Assembly: GCF_964059115.1 (NCBI RefSeq)
Contig: NZ_OZ060408.1
Coordinates: 310,001-374,000 of the forward strand
Direction of reading: 5' to 3'
Origin: Buchnera aphidicola (Pemphigus immunis)
GTDB taxonomy: Bacteria > Pseudomonadota > Gammaproteobacteria > Enterobacterales > Enterobacteriaceae
Length of the DNA: 64,000 nucleotides
Under the pieces are notes generated by a model. The model was not told the origin of the DNA. It saw only the letters and a program-made list of their open reading frames with translations, and did not search any database. The position numbers were made by a program, and so were the translations under genes. Below, piece after piece: positions 9,117 to 21,461 of this stretch (its first letter is position 1; each line of letters starts with the position of its first letter).

Positions 9117-10787
9117 TTATTCTATATTTTTAGCCGCTTTAAATGCCTCTGTCATAGCATTAGAAAATTTTTTATCTTCTGTTTTATTATCAGAATTTAA
9201 GACTGGTTCTATTTCTTTTAATTGAACAATAAGATGAATAAATCTATTTTTACGGTCAATGTTATTTAATTTAGCTTCTACGAAATCTCCGATATTAAAT
9301 TTTACTTCTTTTCCTAAATTATGATTAACAGGAAATAATATATCAGAATGTTTAAAAATACCTTCTACCCCGTCTGATAATTCAACGGTGAAAGATTTTG
9401 TATCACTTTTAATTATTTTACCAGTAACTACAGATCCTTTTTTGTTATTCATGATGTAAGTATGAAAAGGATCATCTTCTAATTGTTTAATACCTAAGGA
9501 TATACGTTCTCGATCAGCATCTACCTGTAATACAACAGCAGATATTTCATCTCCTTTCTTATATTCTTGAACAGCTTCCTCTCCAGATTTACTCCAAGAA
9601 ATATCAGATAAATGGACTAATCCATCAATACCACCGGATAATCCAATAAAAATTCCAAAATCTGTAATAGATTTAATCTTCCCTTCTACTTTATTACCTT
9701 TTTTATGTATTTCTGAAAATTCTTTCCAAGGATTTACCTTACATTGTTTTAAACCTAGAGAAATTCGGCGACGATCTTCATCTATATCTAATACCATCAC
9801 TTGTACTATATCATTGACTTTCACTACTTTAGAAGGATGAATGTTTTTGTTTGTCCAATCCATTTCTGATACATGTACAAGACCTTCTACACCTTCTTCT
9901 ATTTCAACAAAACATCCATAATCTGTTAAATTGGTTACTCTACCTGTAACTTTTTTTTCTTCAGGATAACGTTTAGAAAGGGCTATCCATGGATCTTCTC
10001 CTAATTGTTTCAAACCTAATGATACTCTTGTTTTCTCACGATCAAATTTTAAAATTTTAACATTAATTTCATCGCCTACATTAACTATTTCACTAGGATG
10101 TTTTACTCTTTTCCAAGCCATATCAGTAATGTGCAGTAAACCATCTACACCACCTAAATCTACAAAAGCACCATAATCAGTAAGATTTTTTACTATTCCT
10201 TTAACTTCTATTCCTTCTTGTAAATTTTTTAAAAGATAATCTCGTTCTGCACTATTTTCTGATTCTATCACCGCTCGACGAGACACTACAACGTTATTTC
10301 TTTTTTTATCCAATTTAATTACTTTAAATTCTAATTCTTTTCCTTCTAAATGTATAGTTTCACGAACCGGTCTGACATCAACTAAAGATCCTGGTAAAAA
10401 TGCTCGAATATCATTTAATTCAACTGTAAATCCACCTTTAACTTTTCCATTAATTATCCCTAACACTGAATCAGATTTTTCGTGTGCTTTTTCTAAAATT
10501 ATCCAAGATTCATGCCGCTTTGCTTTTTCGCGTGATAAAATAGTTTCACCAAATCCATCTTCTATAGCATCTAAAGCTACATCAACTATATCTCCTAATT
10601 TTATTTCAAACTTACCTTGAGAATTTTTAAATTGTTCAGCAGGAATAGCTGATTCCGATTTAAGACCTGCATCGACTAATACGATATCCTTATTTATAGA
10701 AACAACTATACCCTGAATAATAGATCCTGGTTGAGTTGTAATTTCCTGTAAAGATTCAGTAAATAATTTGGAAAAAGATTCTGTCAT
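9117..10787 (-). CDS. rpsA: 30S ribosomal protein S1
   Basis: mRNA-binding ribosomal protein with six OB-fold S1 domains. At 556 residues it matches E. coli S1 (557). The two N-terminal domains (about 20-90 and 105-170) bind the ribosome; four canonical S1 repeats follow, seen as the recurring pattern V-x(2)-L/I-T-D-Y/F-G-x-F-V and GL-V/L-H-x-S/T-D/E at about 190, 275, 362 and 450. The C-terminal tail is Lys/Asn-rich. Its leader carries a stable two-tier hairpin (10802-10847), discussed separately. It lies between cmk and ihfB, as in E. coli. Confidence 0.97.
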   Translation of the reverse strand: MTESFSKLFTESLQEITTQPGSIIQGIVVSINKDIVLVDAGLKSESAIPAEQFKNSQGKFEIKLGDIVDVALDAIEDGFGETILSREKAKRHESWIILEKAHEKSDSVLGIINGKVKGGFTVELNDIRAFLPGSLVDVRPVRETIHLEGKELEFKVIKLDKKRNNVVVSRRAVIESENSAERDYLLKNLQEGIEVKGIVKNLTDYGAFVDLGGVDGLLHITDMAWKRVKHPSEIVNVGDEINVKILKFDREKTRVSLGLKQLGEDPWIALSKRYPEEKKVTGRVTNLTDYGCFVEIEEGVEGLVHVSEMDWTNKNIHPSKVVKVNDIVQVMVLDIDEDRRRISLGLKQCKVNPWKEFSEIHKKGNKVEGKIKSITDFGIFIGLSGGIDGLVHLSDISWSKSGEEAVQEYKKGDEISAVVLQVDADRERISLGIKQLEDDPFHTYIMNNKKGSVVTGKIIKSDTKSFTVELSDGVEGIFKHSDILFPVNHNLGKEVKFNIGDFVEAKLNNIDRKNRFIHLIVQLKEIEPVLNSDNKTEDKKFSNAMTEAFKAAKNIE

Positions 10788-10801
10788 ATTAATAATGTTA
10801 A

Positions 10802-10847
10802 AACACTTTTTATAAACGTAGATTTAGCATCTTGCTAAATTAGTGTT
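10802..10847 (-). promoter_or_regulatory. Structured leader upstream of rpsA
   Basis: Directly upstream of the rpsA ATG on the minus strand lies an 8-bp perfect hairpin (ATTTAGCA with TGCTAAAT, 10822-10840, three-base loop) enclosed by a second 6-bp pairing (AACACT 10802-10807 with AGTGTT 10842-10847). In E. coli the rpsA translation start region is folded and supports S1 autoregulation without a classical Shine-Dalgarno; no strong Shine-Dalgarno is visible here either. That this leader has the same role is inference. Confidence 0.5.
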
Positions 10848-10907
10848 ATTTGTATGATTTACGATATTCCTTATCATAAAATTATAATATCAAATTTTAA
10901 TAAAAAA

Positions 10908-11582
10908 TTAATTTAGTTTTTTATATATGGCGCTTATAGCGATATTAAATACCTCTTCAATAGTAATATCAGTGGAATTTATCATCAAAGCATCTTTTGG
11001 CACTGATAAAGGGCAACATAATCTATTTTGGTCCCGTTGATCCCGTTTTTGCATGTCGGATAAAATAGTATTAAAATTAGTATTAATACCGTTATTTCGT
11101 AATTCTGAAATACGTCTTTTGGCTCTAATTTTAATATCAGCGTATAAAAATATTTTAACTATAGCATCTGGAAAAACTACGGTTCCCATATCACGACCAT
11201 TAGTTACCAGACCTGGAGATTTTCTAAATAATCTTTGTTTATGTAATAGAAACTTTCTAATGTGAGGTAAAGTAGCAATTTCCGATGCAAAATTTACAAT
11301 ATTTTGTAACATCAATTTTTTTTTTAAAACATTCATGAAATAATAATTTCTTAAAAAATTGTTTTGCAAATCCAAATAAGAATCTAATTTTTTTTCAATA
11401 ATATCAATGTTCCTTGTATCAACAGAAAGTTTATTTTTTAATATAACAAATGACACTAATCTGTATATAAATCCTGATTCAAGTAAATTCCATTTCAATG
11501 CTTTAGAAATATTCTGACTAAGCACACTCTTCCCAGCTCCACTGGATCCATCAATTGCAACCACAGGAACTAGTTTTTTCAT
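10908..11582 (-). CDS. cmk: Cytidylate kinase
   Basis: Phosphorylates CMP and dCMP to their diphosphates with ATP. The P-loop GSSGAGKS is at 12-19, the substrate-binding NGRDMGT near 147-153, and the lid arginines in RAKRRISELR near 172-182 and DQRDQNR follow. 224 residues against 227 in E. coli. It begins the conserved cmk-rpsA-ihfB group, 120 bases before rpsA, and lies downstream of aroA, all on the minus strand. Confidence 0.96.
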   Translation of the reverse strand: MKKLVPVVAIDGSSGAGKSVLSQNISKALKWNLLESGFIYRLVSFVILKNKLSVDTRNIDIIEKKLDSYLDLQNNFLRNYYFMNVLKKKLMLQNIVNFASEIATLPHIRKFLLHKQRLFRKSPGLVTNGRDMGTVVFPDAIVKIFLYADIKIRAKRRISELRNNGINTNFNTILSDMQKRDQRDQNRLCCPLSVPKDALMINSTDITIEEVFNIAISAIYKKLN

Positions 11583-11731
11583 TCATTTTCCTAATATATA
11601 TGATTTTATATAATTTAGTATTATAAAATTATTTAATGATACTTAAGAATAAAAATAAAATTTAATCTTAAAATGTCTTTGTTAATATATCAATAAAATA
11701 TTGTTCTCTAATAATATACATATAAAATATA

Positions 11732-13021
11732 TTAATTAAAACTAATGCTTGATAATACAGGAAAATAATTAGGAAATGTTTTCGAAGTACATTTTGGATT
11801 TATAATTGAAACAATAGCATTCGATAATGCTATTAAAGAAAAACACATAGCTATACGATGATCATTGTAAGTTTCGATATTGGCATTTAAAAATTTTTTT
11901 GGAGGAGTAATAGATATGTAATCTTTTCCTTCTGTGATTTCTGCACCTATTTTCCTTAATTCTGTAGACATTGCAGCTAATCTATCAGTTTCTTTAACTC
12001 TCCAGTTATAAATATTGCGAATAGTAGTTGTACCTTTAGCAAAAAGTGCAACAATAGCTATTGTCATTGCTGAATCAGGAATATGATTCATATCTAAGTT
12101 AACAGCGTATAACGTATTTCTAGTACATGAAATAAATTTATCTCCCCAATTGATAATTGCTCCCATATTTTTTAATACATTAGCAAAATTAATATCTCCT
12201 TGTATACTTTTTGATCCGATGCCAGTTACACATACTGTACCACCTTTAATTGCTGCTGCTGCTAAAAAATAAGAAGCTGAAGATGCATCACCTTCTATCC
12301 AATATTTTCCAGGAGATTGATATTTTTGATTCCCTTTTATATAAAAAAAACGATAAGCATTATTATGAATGATAACTCCAAACAATTTTATTAAATTTAA
12401 AGTGATATCTATATAAGGTTTAGAAACAAGTTCTCCTTTTACCGTAATTTCTGTATCTAACGCAGCAAGAGGAGCTGACATCAATAATGCACTTAAAAAC
12501 TGACTAGAAATACTACCATTTATCTTTAATTTTCCTCCTAAAAATCCTCCTTTAACATGAATAGGAGGATAATATTTATTATCATAATATTCAATTGTAG
12601 CTCCTCCTTGTCTTAAAACATCTACTAAATGATGAATAGGTCTTTCTTTCATTCTATTATCACCAGTGAGTAAAATATTATTTTTTCTTAAAGAAAACAT
12701 AGAAACTAATGGTCTCATTACAGTTCCTGCGTTTCCTAAAAACAAAGACAATTTTTCTTTAATTTCAAATGGTTTACCTTGACCATATATTTTACATTCT
12801 GTTTTTTTATTATAAAGAGTATATTTAATACCAATTTTTTTTAAAGCATGTAACATATGATATATATCATCACTAACTAATAAATTTTTTAAATATGTTT
12901 TTCCGTGTGCTACAGCGCTTAGTAATAGCACTCTATTGGAAATACTTTTAGAACCAGGCAATTTTATATTTCCATTAATATAACTAATAGGATTTAAGGT
13001 TAAAAAGTCCTTAGTATGCAA
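11732..13021 (-). CDS. aroA: 5-enolpyruvylshikimate-3-phosphate synthase
   Basis: Sixth step of the shikimate pathway to chorismate, needed for the aromatic amino acids a symbiont supplies to its host. 429 residues (E. coli 427). Substrate-binding elements are present: [10 protein letters not shown] near 21-30, [10 protein letters not shown] near 95-104 and the KETDRLAAM lysine-arginine block in the C-terminal domain. It follows serC with a 43-base gap, matching the enterobacterial serC-aroA operon. The class I sequence with Gly in GNAGT is the ordinary glyphosate-sensitive type. Confidence 0.97.
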   Translation of the reverse strand: MHTKDFLTLNPISYINGNIKLPGSKSISNRVLLLSAVAHGKTYLKNLLVSDDIYHMLHALKKIGIKYTLYNKKTECKIYGQGKPFEIKEKLSLFLGNAGTVMRPLVSMFSLRKNNILLTGDNRMKERPIHHLVDVLRQGGATIEYYDNKYYPPIHVKGGFLGGKLKINGSISSQFLSALLMSAPLAALDTEITVKGELVSKPYIDITLNLIKLFGVIIHNNAYRFFYIKGNQKYQSPGKYWIEGDASSASYFLAAAAIKGGTVCVTGIGSKSIQGDINFANVLKNMGAIINWGDKFISCTRNTLYAVNLDMNHIPDSAMTIAIVALFAKGTTTIRNIYNWRVKETDRLAAMSTELRKIGAEITEGKDYISITPPKKFLNANIETYNDHRIAMCFSLIALSNAIVSIINPKCTSKTFPNYFPVLSSISFN

Positions 13022-13063
13022 AATAATCTCCTTCTAATTAGATTAATATTTAAATTAAAATTT

Positions 13064-14152
13064 TTATCCGTATCTACTTTCAAAATACACCATAAATTTA
13101 ATTAATTCTTTAATTCCTTCTATGGGCATAGCATTATAAATAGAAGCTCTAAATCCTCCTACTATACGATGTCCTCTTAAAGCATGTAAACCATTATTGT
13201 ACGATTCTTTTTCAAACAAATTAGTTAAATTTTCTTTTAATAATCGAAATGTGACATTCATATTAGATCGATTTAAATGATTAATATCATTAAAATACAA
13301 ATTACTACTATCTATTGTTTTATATAACAAATCCGATTTTAATTTATTAATCAATTCTATTTTTTTAATACCACCCATATCTTTTAACCATTTCAAAATT
13401 AATCCAGATACATACCAGGAAAAAGTAGAAGGAGTGTTAAACATCGAATTATGGTAAGATAATATTTTGTAATCAAGTATAGAAGGTACAACATTGTTTG
13501 ATTTTTTTAATAAATCATCTCGAATAATAACTAAAGTTATTCCAGATATACCAATATTTTTTTGAGTACTGGCATAAATAATACCATATTTTTTTATATT
13601 AATAAAACTTGATAAAATAGTAGAAGAAAAATCACCTACAATAATTTTGTTATCAAAAATAGGTTCTTCATAAATAGCAATGCCATCTATAGTTTCATTT
13701 GGACAATAATGAATATATGCAGGTTTTTTTGATATTTTCCAATTATATGGAGATAAAATAGTTTTTTTTCCATTATGTTCTTTTTTTATATTAATGATAT
13801 TAGGAACACAATATTTTTCAGCTTCTATACGTGCTGCTTGTGACCAATAACCACTTTCTATATAATCCGGATTATTACTAAATTTATCTAACAAATTTAT
13901 AGGAACAGCAGAAAATTGTCCTCTTGCACCTCCTTGACAAAATAAAATTTTATAATTGGATGGAATTTTTAACAAATTTCTTAAATCTTGTTCAATTTCC
14001 TGAACTAATTGAAGAAAATGTTCATTACGATGACTTATTTCCATTACTGATATACCTAATCCTTTCCAATTATATAAATCTTTTTTTATTTGATTCAAGA
14101 CTGAGAAAGGTAACATAGATGGTCCAGCACTGAAATTATAAATTTTTTTCAT
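13064..14152 (-). CDS. serC: Phosphoserine aminotransferase
   Basis: PLP enzyme making 3-phosphoserine (serine route) and 4-phosphohydroxythreonine (pyridoxal phosphate route). Starting at the ATG at 14152 gives 362 residues, exactly the E. coli length, and the sequence KKIYNFSAGPSMLP aligns with the E. coli N-terminus; the in-frame GTG three codons earlier lies within the ribosome site AGGGTG and is rejected as start. The PLP lysine is in ASTQKNIG near 198, with the SSTILS and HALRGHRIVGG phosphate-binding segments also visible. It heads the serC-aroA operon. Confidence 0.96.
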   Translation of the reverse strand: MKKIYNFSAGPSMLPFSVLNQIKKDLYNWKGLGISVMEISHRNEHFLQLVQEIEQDLRNLLKIPSNYKILFCQGGARGQFSAVPINLLDKFSNNPDYIESGYWSQAARIEAEKYCVPNIINIKKEHNGKKTILSPYNWKISKKPAYIHYCPNETIDGIAIYEEPIFDNKIIVGDFSSTILSSFINIKKYGIIYASTQKNIGISGITLVIIRDDLLKKSNNVVPSILDYKILSYHNSMFNTPSTFSWYVSGLILKWLKDMGGIKKIELINKLKSDLLYKTIDSSNLYFNDINHLNRSNMNVTFRLLKENLTNLFEKESYNNGLHALRGHRIVGGFRASIYNAMPIEGIKELIKFMVYFESRYG

Positions 14153-14372
14153 GATTTTCACCCTATCTTTTAATTTATCGATCTTGTTCTTAATAGAGAT
14201 TTAAAACATATATTTATTTTAATGAATAAAATTACGAATTATTAATAATCTATTTGAATAATTAAGATTAGCAATTATGAATGAACTTCAATTCAACGAA
14301 AATAAATACATAATAAAATTATTAATAATAGAATTAAAAAATATTTCTAAAAGAATTTTTTAATTATTTCGA

Positions 14373-14398
14373 TAATGTAACCAGTAAAATTTACATTA
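14373..14398 (-). terminator. Small hairpin at the end of serS
   Basis: An 8-bp stem (TAATGTAA 14373-14380 with TTACATTA 14391-14398) with a 10-base loop overlaps the serS stop codon, and on the minus strand is followed by an A/T-rich tail with a run of T. It separates serS from serC. Mostly A-T pairs, so moderate support only. Confidence 0.45.
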
Positions 14399-15691
14399 AG
14401 ATATAAATTTTAAATTATTCATATAAGGTTTTCTTAATACTTCTGGTACTTTAATAATACCATTTTTACACTGATAATTTTCTAAAATTGCTGCTAATGT
14501 TCTTCCTATTGCTAATCCAGAACCATTAATAGTATGAACAAAATATTTTTTTTTATCTGATTCATTAAAAAAACGAGCCTGTATTCGACGAGCTTGAAAA
14601 TCCGACATATTAGAACACGAAGAAATTTCTCGGTAAATATTTTGACTAGGAAACCATGCTTCTAAATCGTAAGTTTTAGTTGCAGAAAAACCAATTTCAC
14701 CTGAACATAATAATACTTTTCTATAAGGTAATTTTAATAATTGCAATATTTTTTCAGCATGATTTGTTAATTTTTCCAATGCTTCCATAGATTTATCAGG
14801 ATGCACGATTTGAACTATTTCTACTTTGTCAAATTGATGCATACGTATTAAACCTCTGGTGTCTTTACCATAAGAAGAAGATTCTGACCGAAAACAAGGA
14901 GTAAGAGCTGTTAGCTTAATGGGCAATTCGTTTTCCTTTAAAATTTTATTTTGAATAATATTCGTAAGTGGGACTTCCGCTGTAGGTATTAATACATAAT
15001 TATTTTTGTTATTGTTTTTAGATAAATCATTAATGTGAAATAAATCATCACTAAATTTAGGTAATTGACCAGTTCCATATAAACTTTTTTGATTAACTAA
15101 ATACGGTACATTAGTTTCTAAATATCCATTTTCTTGTGTATGTATATCTAACATAAATTGACCTAAAGCACGATGTAACAAAGCAATTTTCCCTTTCATA
15201 ATGACAAATCTGGATCCAGACATTTTGGCTGCTGTATTCCAGTCAAATCCATGTACATTTTCTCCCAAATAAACATGATCTTGTACTAGAAAATTATATT
15301 TTTTTATTTTTCCCCAACGCATTATCTCTTTATTATTTATAGATTCTATCCCATCTGGTATGTTGTTATCAGGTATATTAGGTAAATTGATTAAAAAATT
15401 ATATAGTTTTTCCTTCAATTCGTTAAATTCTAATTGAATAATACTTAAATCTTGATTAATTTTACTTACTTTCTTAATTAATAATGTAACATCTATATTG
15501 GTATTTTTTTTTTGTCCAATTAATTTTGATAATTGATTACGACTAAATTGTAGTTGTTCGGTTTTTATTTGTAATTTTTTCCTTTTTCGCTCCATAGATG
15601 AGAATTTTTTTATATTTAATGAAAAACCACGTCGTGCTAATTTTTTAGAAATTAATTCAAGTTCATTGCGTAAAAGATTAAAATCAAGCAT
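14396..15691 (-). CDS. serS: Seryl-tRNA synthetase
   Basis: Class II synthetase charging serine tRNAs. 431 residues (E. coli 430). An N-terminal coiled-coil arm of about 100 residues, which grips the long variable arm of tRNA-Ser, precedes the catalytic domain with motif 2 (CFRSESSSYGKDTRGLIR) and motif 3 (GSGLAIGRTLAAILEN). A T10 run at 15514-15523, read as A10 in the mRNA, lies in frame within the coiled-coil region (GQKKNTN); the gene is intact but its transcripts could slip there. A cognate tRNA-Ser gene lies at 32763. Confidence 0.96.
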   Translation of the reverse strand: MLDFNLLRNELELISKKLARRGFSLNIKKFSSMERKRKKLQIKTEQLQFSRNQLSKLIGQKKNTNIDVTLLIKKVSKINQDLSIIQLEFNELKEKLYNFLINLPNIPDNNIPDGIESINNKEIMRWGKIKKYNFLVQDHVYLGENVHGFDWNTAAKMSGSRFVIMKGKIALLHRALGQFMLDIHTQENGYLETNVPYLVNQKSLYGTGQLPKFSDDLFHINDLSKNNNKNNYVLIPTAEVPLTNIIQNKILKENELPIKLTALTPCFRSESSSYGKDTRGLIRMHQFDKVEIVQIVHPDKSMEALEKLTNHAEKILQLLKLPYRKVLLCSGEIGFSATKTYDLEAWFPSQNIYREISSCSNMSDFQARRIQARFFNESDKKKYFVHTINGSGLAIGRTLAAILENYQCKNGIIKVPEVLRKPYMNNLKFIS

Positions 15692-17112
<1,421 letters not shown>

Positions 17113-17383
17113 TTAATTTTTAAATAATATATGTATCTTAAAATTATATTCTAAATATAAAAATTAACTTTATATATATATTTTAATTTTATAATGAGAA
17201 ATGTTATATATAAATATATTTACTTAAATAATTTAAAATTTTTAAAATATAAAATATTTTTTTTAATTTATATTTATAAAAAAAATGATTGAAAACTAAT
17301 TTTATAGTAATATTTTAAATATTTTATATTAATTAATGTTATTATAAATAACGTAAACTTAATAATTAAAGATAGAGAATGCA

Positions 17384-17602
17384 ATGACAAAAGAAGAAAA
17401 TATAGAGATGCAAGGTATCGTAATAGATACATTACCGAATACTACATTTCGAGTAGAATTAGAGAATAAACATATTATTACCGCTCATATATCAGGGAAA
17501 ATGAGAAAAAATTATATTCGTATATTAACTGGAGATAAAGTAACCGTAGAACTAACTCCTTATGATCTAAGTAAAGGTAGAATTATATTTAGAAGTCGAT
17601 AA
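17384..17602 (+). CDS. infA: Translation initiation factor IF-1
   Basis: 72 residues, identical in length and nearly in sequence to E. coli IF-1: a single OB fold carrying [18 protein letters not shown] and the C-terminal YDLSKGRI block. IF-1 occupies the ribosomal A site during initiation. It is among the most conserved proteins here, with little drift toward Lys/Asn. A GAGA-type ribosome site precedes the ATG. It stands alone with about 270-295 bases of spacer on each side. Confidence 0.97.
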   Translation: MTKEENIEMQGIVIDTLPNTTFRVELENKHIITAHISGKMRKNYIRILTGDKVTVELTPYDLSKGRIIFRSR

Positions 17603-17749
17603 CAATGAATAACTTTACTTTTAAAAAATTATTTTTAACCAATTCTTAATACTTTAAATATTACTTTTTATCTTAAATAATAATCAATATTTTTTATAAT
17701 AATAATTGTTATTTTTTCAAAAAAACATAAATAATACTACTATATTTTT

Positions 17750-17770
17750 TGATAAAACATTATTTTATCA
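17750..17770 (+). terminator. Possible infA terminator
   Basis: An 8-bp stem TGATAAAA/TTTTATCA with a five-base loop lies 148 bases after infA. Only two of the pairs are G-C and the T tail is poor, so this could be chance. Confidence 0.3.
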
Positions 17771-17896
17771 TATAAATAATGTTTATATGTCAATTTCAAA
17801 AATTAAACTATATTAAATATGTTTACAATATTAAAATATCTAAAAATTACTTCTTGCATATTATTAAAATAAAAATTTATATTAAAAAGGATACTA

Positions 17897-19654
17897 ATGA
17901 GAACTAAATATTGCGGACAATTAGGATTATCAGATGTCGATGAAACGGTTATTTTATGTGGTTGGGTTAATAAAATTCGTATTTTTGGGAATATTGTTTT
18001 TATTGATATGCGTGATCAAGAAGGTATTGTTCAAATCTTTTTTGATGGTGAAAAAATGTTTTTAAAAGATGTTTTAAAATTAAAAAATGAATTTTGTATT
18101 CAAGTAACTGGAGTTGTTAGAAAAAGAGAAAAAAAAAATATTAATCCTAATTTATGTACTGGAAATATAGAAGTATTAGCAATAAATTTGAATATAATTA
18201 ATACTTCTGACATTTTACCTTTAGATTATAAAAAAAATAACTCTGAAGCATTACGTTTAAAATACAGGTATTTAGATCTTCGTCGTTCTGACATGATAGA
18301 AAAAATAAAAATACGTAATAAAATTTGTAATACTATAAGATCTTTTATGAAAAAAAATAAATTTTTAGAAATTGAAACACCAATGCTTACAAAATCAACA
18401 CCTGAAGGCGCCAGAGATTACTTAATACCCAGTCGAATACATTTAGGAAAATTTTATGCATTACCTCAATCACCTCAATTATTTAAACAATTACTAATGA
18501 TTTCAGGTATTGATAGATATTACCAAATTACAAAATGTTTTCGAGATGAAGATCTACGTTCAGACAGACAACCTGAATTTACACAAATTGACATAGAAAT
18601 GTCTTTTATAAAAACTATAAAATTTCGAAATTTAATGGAAAATATGATACGAAATTTATGGATGAAAATAAAAAAGATAGATTTAAAAATATTTCCTGTA
18701 ATAACATATAAAGAAGCTTTACGTCGTTTTGGTACTGATAAACCAGATTTAAGGAATCCTATAGAATTAGTAGATATTGACGATATATTACAAGACAATA
18801 ATCACCCTATATTTTTAAAATGTATTAAAAATGAAGATTACCGAATTGCAGTTTTATGTATTCCAGGAGGTAATATTCTTTCTCATAAAAAAATAAATTC
18901 ATATAAAAATTTAGTAAAACAATATGGAGCAAAAAAATTATTTGATATAAAAGTTGATGATATTAAACTAGAAAAAAAAGATACGAAAAATTCAATATAT
19001 CAATTTTTAAATAAAAAAACGCTAAAAAAAATAATCCTAAAAACATCAGCAAAAAGTACAGACTTAATATTATTAATTGCGGATAAAAATGACACAGTTA
19101 CTCGAGCTTTAGGTATTTTACGATTAAAAATAGGAAAAGATATTAATATTATTAAAAAATCAAGTTGGAAACCATTATGGATAATTGATTTTCCTATGTT
19201 TAAAAAAAATAAGATAAGTGGCTTTTCTCCTATACATCATCCTTTCACAGCTCCTAAAAATATAACAATTGAACAAATACAAAAAAACCCAGAAAAAGCT
19301 ATTGCTAATTCTTATGACATGGTTATCAATGGATATGAAATAGGAGGTGGTTCAGTAAGAAATCATAACAAAAAAATGCAAAAAACTATTTTTGACATTC
19401 TGGGAATTTCAATTGATACTCAAAAAGAAAAATTTGGTTTCCTTATAGAGGCATTGAGTTATGGAACACCTCCTCATACAGGTATCGCTTTCGGATTAGA
19501 TCGATTAGCAATGTTATTGACTAACAGTAGTAATATTAGAGATGTAATTGCTTTTCCGAAAACTACTGCAGCATCTTGTCTTATGACTGATGCACCGAGT
19601 AACATGGATTCTAGTATATTAGAAGAATTATCTATTTATATTCATAAAAAATAA
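17897..19654 (+). CDS. aspS: Aspartyl-tRNA synthetase
   Basis: Class IIb synthetase charging tRNA-Asp. 585 residues (E. coli 590). N-terminal OB-fold anticodon-binding domain (CGWVNKIRIFGNIVFIDMRD), then catalytic motifs: PQSPQLFKQLLM, motif 2 FRDEDLRSDRQPEFTQID, the bacterial insertion domain in the middle, and motif 3 FGLDRLAMLLT. A good AAAGGA ribosome site precedes the ATG. yebC follows 185 bases downstream on the same strand. Confidence 0.97.
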   Translation: MRTKYCGQLGLSDVDETVILCGWVNKIRIFGNIVFIDMRDQEGIVQIFFDGEKMFLKDVLKLKNEFCIQVTGVVRKREKKNINPNLCTGNIEVLAINLNIINTSDILPLDYKKNNSEALRLKYRYLDLRRSDMIEKIKIRNKICNTIRSFMKKNKFLEIETPMLTKSTPEGARDYLIPSRIHLGKFYALPQSPQLFKQLLMISGIDRYYQITKCFRDEDLRSDRQPEFTQIDIEMSFIKTIKFRNLMENMIRNLWMKIKKIDLKIFPVITYKEALRRFGTDKPDLRNPIELVDIDDILQDNNHPIFLKCIKNEDYRIAVLCIPGGNILSHKKINSYKNLVKQYGAKKLFDIKVDDIKLEKKDTKNSIYQFLNKKTLKKIILKTSAKSTDLILLIADKNDTVTRALGILRLKIGKDINIIKKSSWKPLWIIDFPMFKKNKISGFSPIHHPFTAPKNITIEQIQKNPEKAIANSYDMVINGYEIGGGSVRNHNKKMQKTIFDILGISIDTQKEKFGFLIEALSYGTPPHTGIAFGLDRLAMLLTNSSNIRDVIAFPKTTAASCLMTDAPSNMDSSILEELSIYIHKK

Positions 19655-19839
19655 TGTTATTTATTATGGATATCGTAATTAATAAAATTGTTATAAAAAT
19701 TAATTTTTAGTTATTATAGATGTAATATGTGTTGCTAATTTTTTAGTACATAATATACTATAAAAACTATTTTGATGTAATAAAAAATTTTAAAAAATGT
19801 ATATCATAAAAATATGTAAAAATATTTAGAGAAAATAAG

Positions 19840-20556
19840 ATGGCAGGACACAGTAAATGGGCAAATACAAAGCATCGCAAAGCTTCTCAAGACTTTAAAA
19901 AAAGTAAAATCTTTACAAAAATTATTAAAGAACTAATTATTGCTTCCAAATTTGGAGGAAAAAATCCCGATACAAATCCTAATTTACGTGCTATTATAGA
20001 AAAAGCTTTGAATCATAATATGTCTCTTAATACAATTAATAGAACTATCAATAAAAAAAATAGTATTAATAAAAATTCTTCTCTTAAAAGAATTCAATAT
20101 GGAGGATATGGTAAAAAAGGAATTGCTGTTATATTAGATTGTTTAAGTAATAATAAAAATAGAACTGTTGCTGAAATACGTTATATTTTTTCAAAATTTA
20201 ATTTTACTTTAACACCTGTTACATCCGTAGAATATCTATTTAAAAAAAAGATAGTAATGTTTTACTCAAAAAAAAATGATTTTTTAAAAATTAAAAATAT
20301 ATCCATACAATACGGAGCTGAATATATTTCTAATCATAACAATAAATGTGTCCAATTGATTTCTAATACCAATTCATTAGAAATTATTAAATCAACACTG
20401 AATTCTTTCGATATTAAACCAATTTATACTGAATTTTTATTCACTCCTTATGTTTTTATTAAAATAAATCCAGAAGAAAATATAATCTTTTATAAATTGA
20501 TTAAAAAACTGAAAAAAAACACAGATATACAAAATATTTACCATAATATAAAATAA
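19840..20556 (+). CDS. yebC: YebC/TACO1-family protein
   Basis: 238 residues with the family N-terminus MAGHSKWANTKHRKASQD, the central GGYGKKGIAVILDCLSNNKNRT and the C-terminal YHNIK (E. coli YHN). Members have been described as transcription regulators and, more recently, as factors that help ribosomes through proline-rich stretches. It is somewhat more diverged in its C-terminal domain than neighbouring genes. It meets znuB tail to tail, with 86 A/T-rich bases between. Confidence 0.93.
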   Translation: MAGHSKWANTKHRKASQDFKKSKIFTKIIKELIIASKFGGKNPDTNPNLRAIIEKALNHNMSLNTINRTINKKNSINKNSSLKRIQYGGYGKKGIAVILDCLSNNKNRTVAEIRYIFSKFNFTLTPVTSVEYLFKKKIVMFYSKKNDFLKIKNISIQYGAEYISNHNNKCVQLISNTNSLEIIKSTLNSFDIKPIYTEFLFTPYVFIKINPEENIIFYKLIKKLKKNTDIQNIYHNIK

Positions 20557-20642
20557 TTAGTTTATATATTTAAAATATATATTTTTTTTACAATAAATAT
20601 ATATATGAAATTTATTTTTATAAATATATAGTATACTTATAT

Positions 20643-21422
20643 TCAATTATTTTTTTTAAAATGACTTAAAAAAAAGAACAATGATAAAAATAACACCACA
20701 GATGGACTGGTTGGAAAATCAAAAAATGCAGCTATTATCATTCCAAATGTAATACCTAACATACCTATAAATGTAGAAAATATAGCCATATTTTCTGGAG
20801 AAGTAGAAAATTTTTGAGCAGTAGCAGCAGGAATAATTAATAATGCAGTAATAATTAAAGAACCAATAAATCTTATAGAAATAGCTATCACTAAAGTAGT
20901 TATGAATATAAAAATTACACGCATTTTAGAAACATTAATTCCATCTACTATTGCCAATTCTCTGTTAATAGTTAAATATAATATTTCTCTCCAATAACAA
21001 ATTAAAATAAACAAAACAAAAAAAATTACCAATAAAATAACTATTAAATCTGATATATTTACTTTTAATAAGTTACCAAAGAAGTAATTAGAAATACTAA
21101 TTCTTTTTATTTCTGACATCATACTTAATATAATCATACCTAAAGATAAAGCACTATGAGATATTATTCCTAATATTGCATCTAAAGAAAGAAAAGAAAC
21201 ATGTTCTAAAAACACGATAAGAATAGAAATAACTAATAATAAAAATAAAATCATATAGAAATAATTAATATTTAATAAAACTCCTCCTGCTAATCCTAAT
21301 AAAGAAGCATGAGATAACGTATCTCCAAAAGCAGACATACGACGCCATATGATAAAAGAACCTAAAGGACCAGTAACAAAAGTAAATAAAATGCCTGCTA
21401 ACCATCCTTGAAAAAGTAACAA
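20643..21422 (-). CDS. znuB: Zinc ABC transporter permease
   Basis: Inner-membrane permease of the ABC-3 metal family; 259 residues (E. coli 261) with seven to eight hydrophobic segments and the family core GPLGSFIIWRRMSAFGDTLSHASLLG near the N-terminus. It works with the ATPase ZnuC, 39 bases upstream on the same strand. The periplasmic zinc-binding protein gene znuA, adjacent in E. coli, is not in this window. Confidence 0.94.
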   Translation of the reverse strand: MLLFQGWLAGILFTFVTGPLGSFIIWRRMSAFGDTLSHASLLGLAGGVLLNINYFYMILFLLLVISILIVFLEHVSFLSLDAILGIISHSALSLGMIILSMMSEIKRISISNYFFGNLLKVNISDLIVILLVIFFVLFILICYWREILYLTINRELAIVDGINVSKMRVIFIFITTLVIAISIRFIGSLIITALLIIPAATAQKFSTSPENMAIFSTFIGMLGITFGMIIAAFFDFPTSPSVVLFLSLFFFLSHFKKNN

Positions 21423-21461
21423 AGTTATATTTAAAATAAATTTTACCTCATTTATTAAGTA

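Noticed and set aside
11053-11265. Plus-strand open frame within cmk
   Set aside because: Antisense to a conserved kinase; no independent coding evidence.
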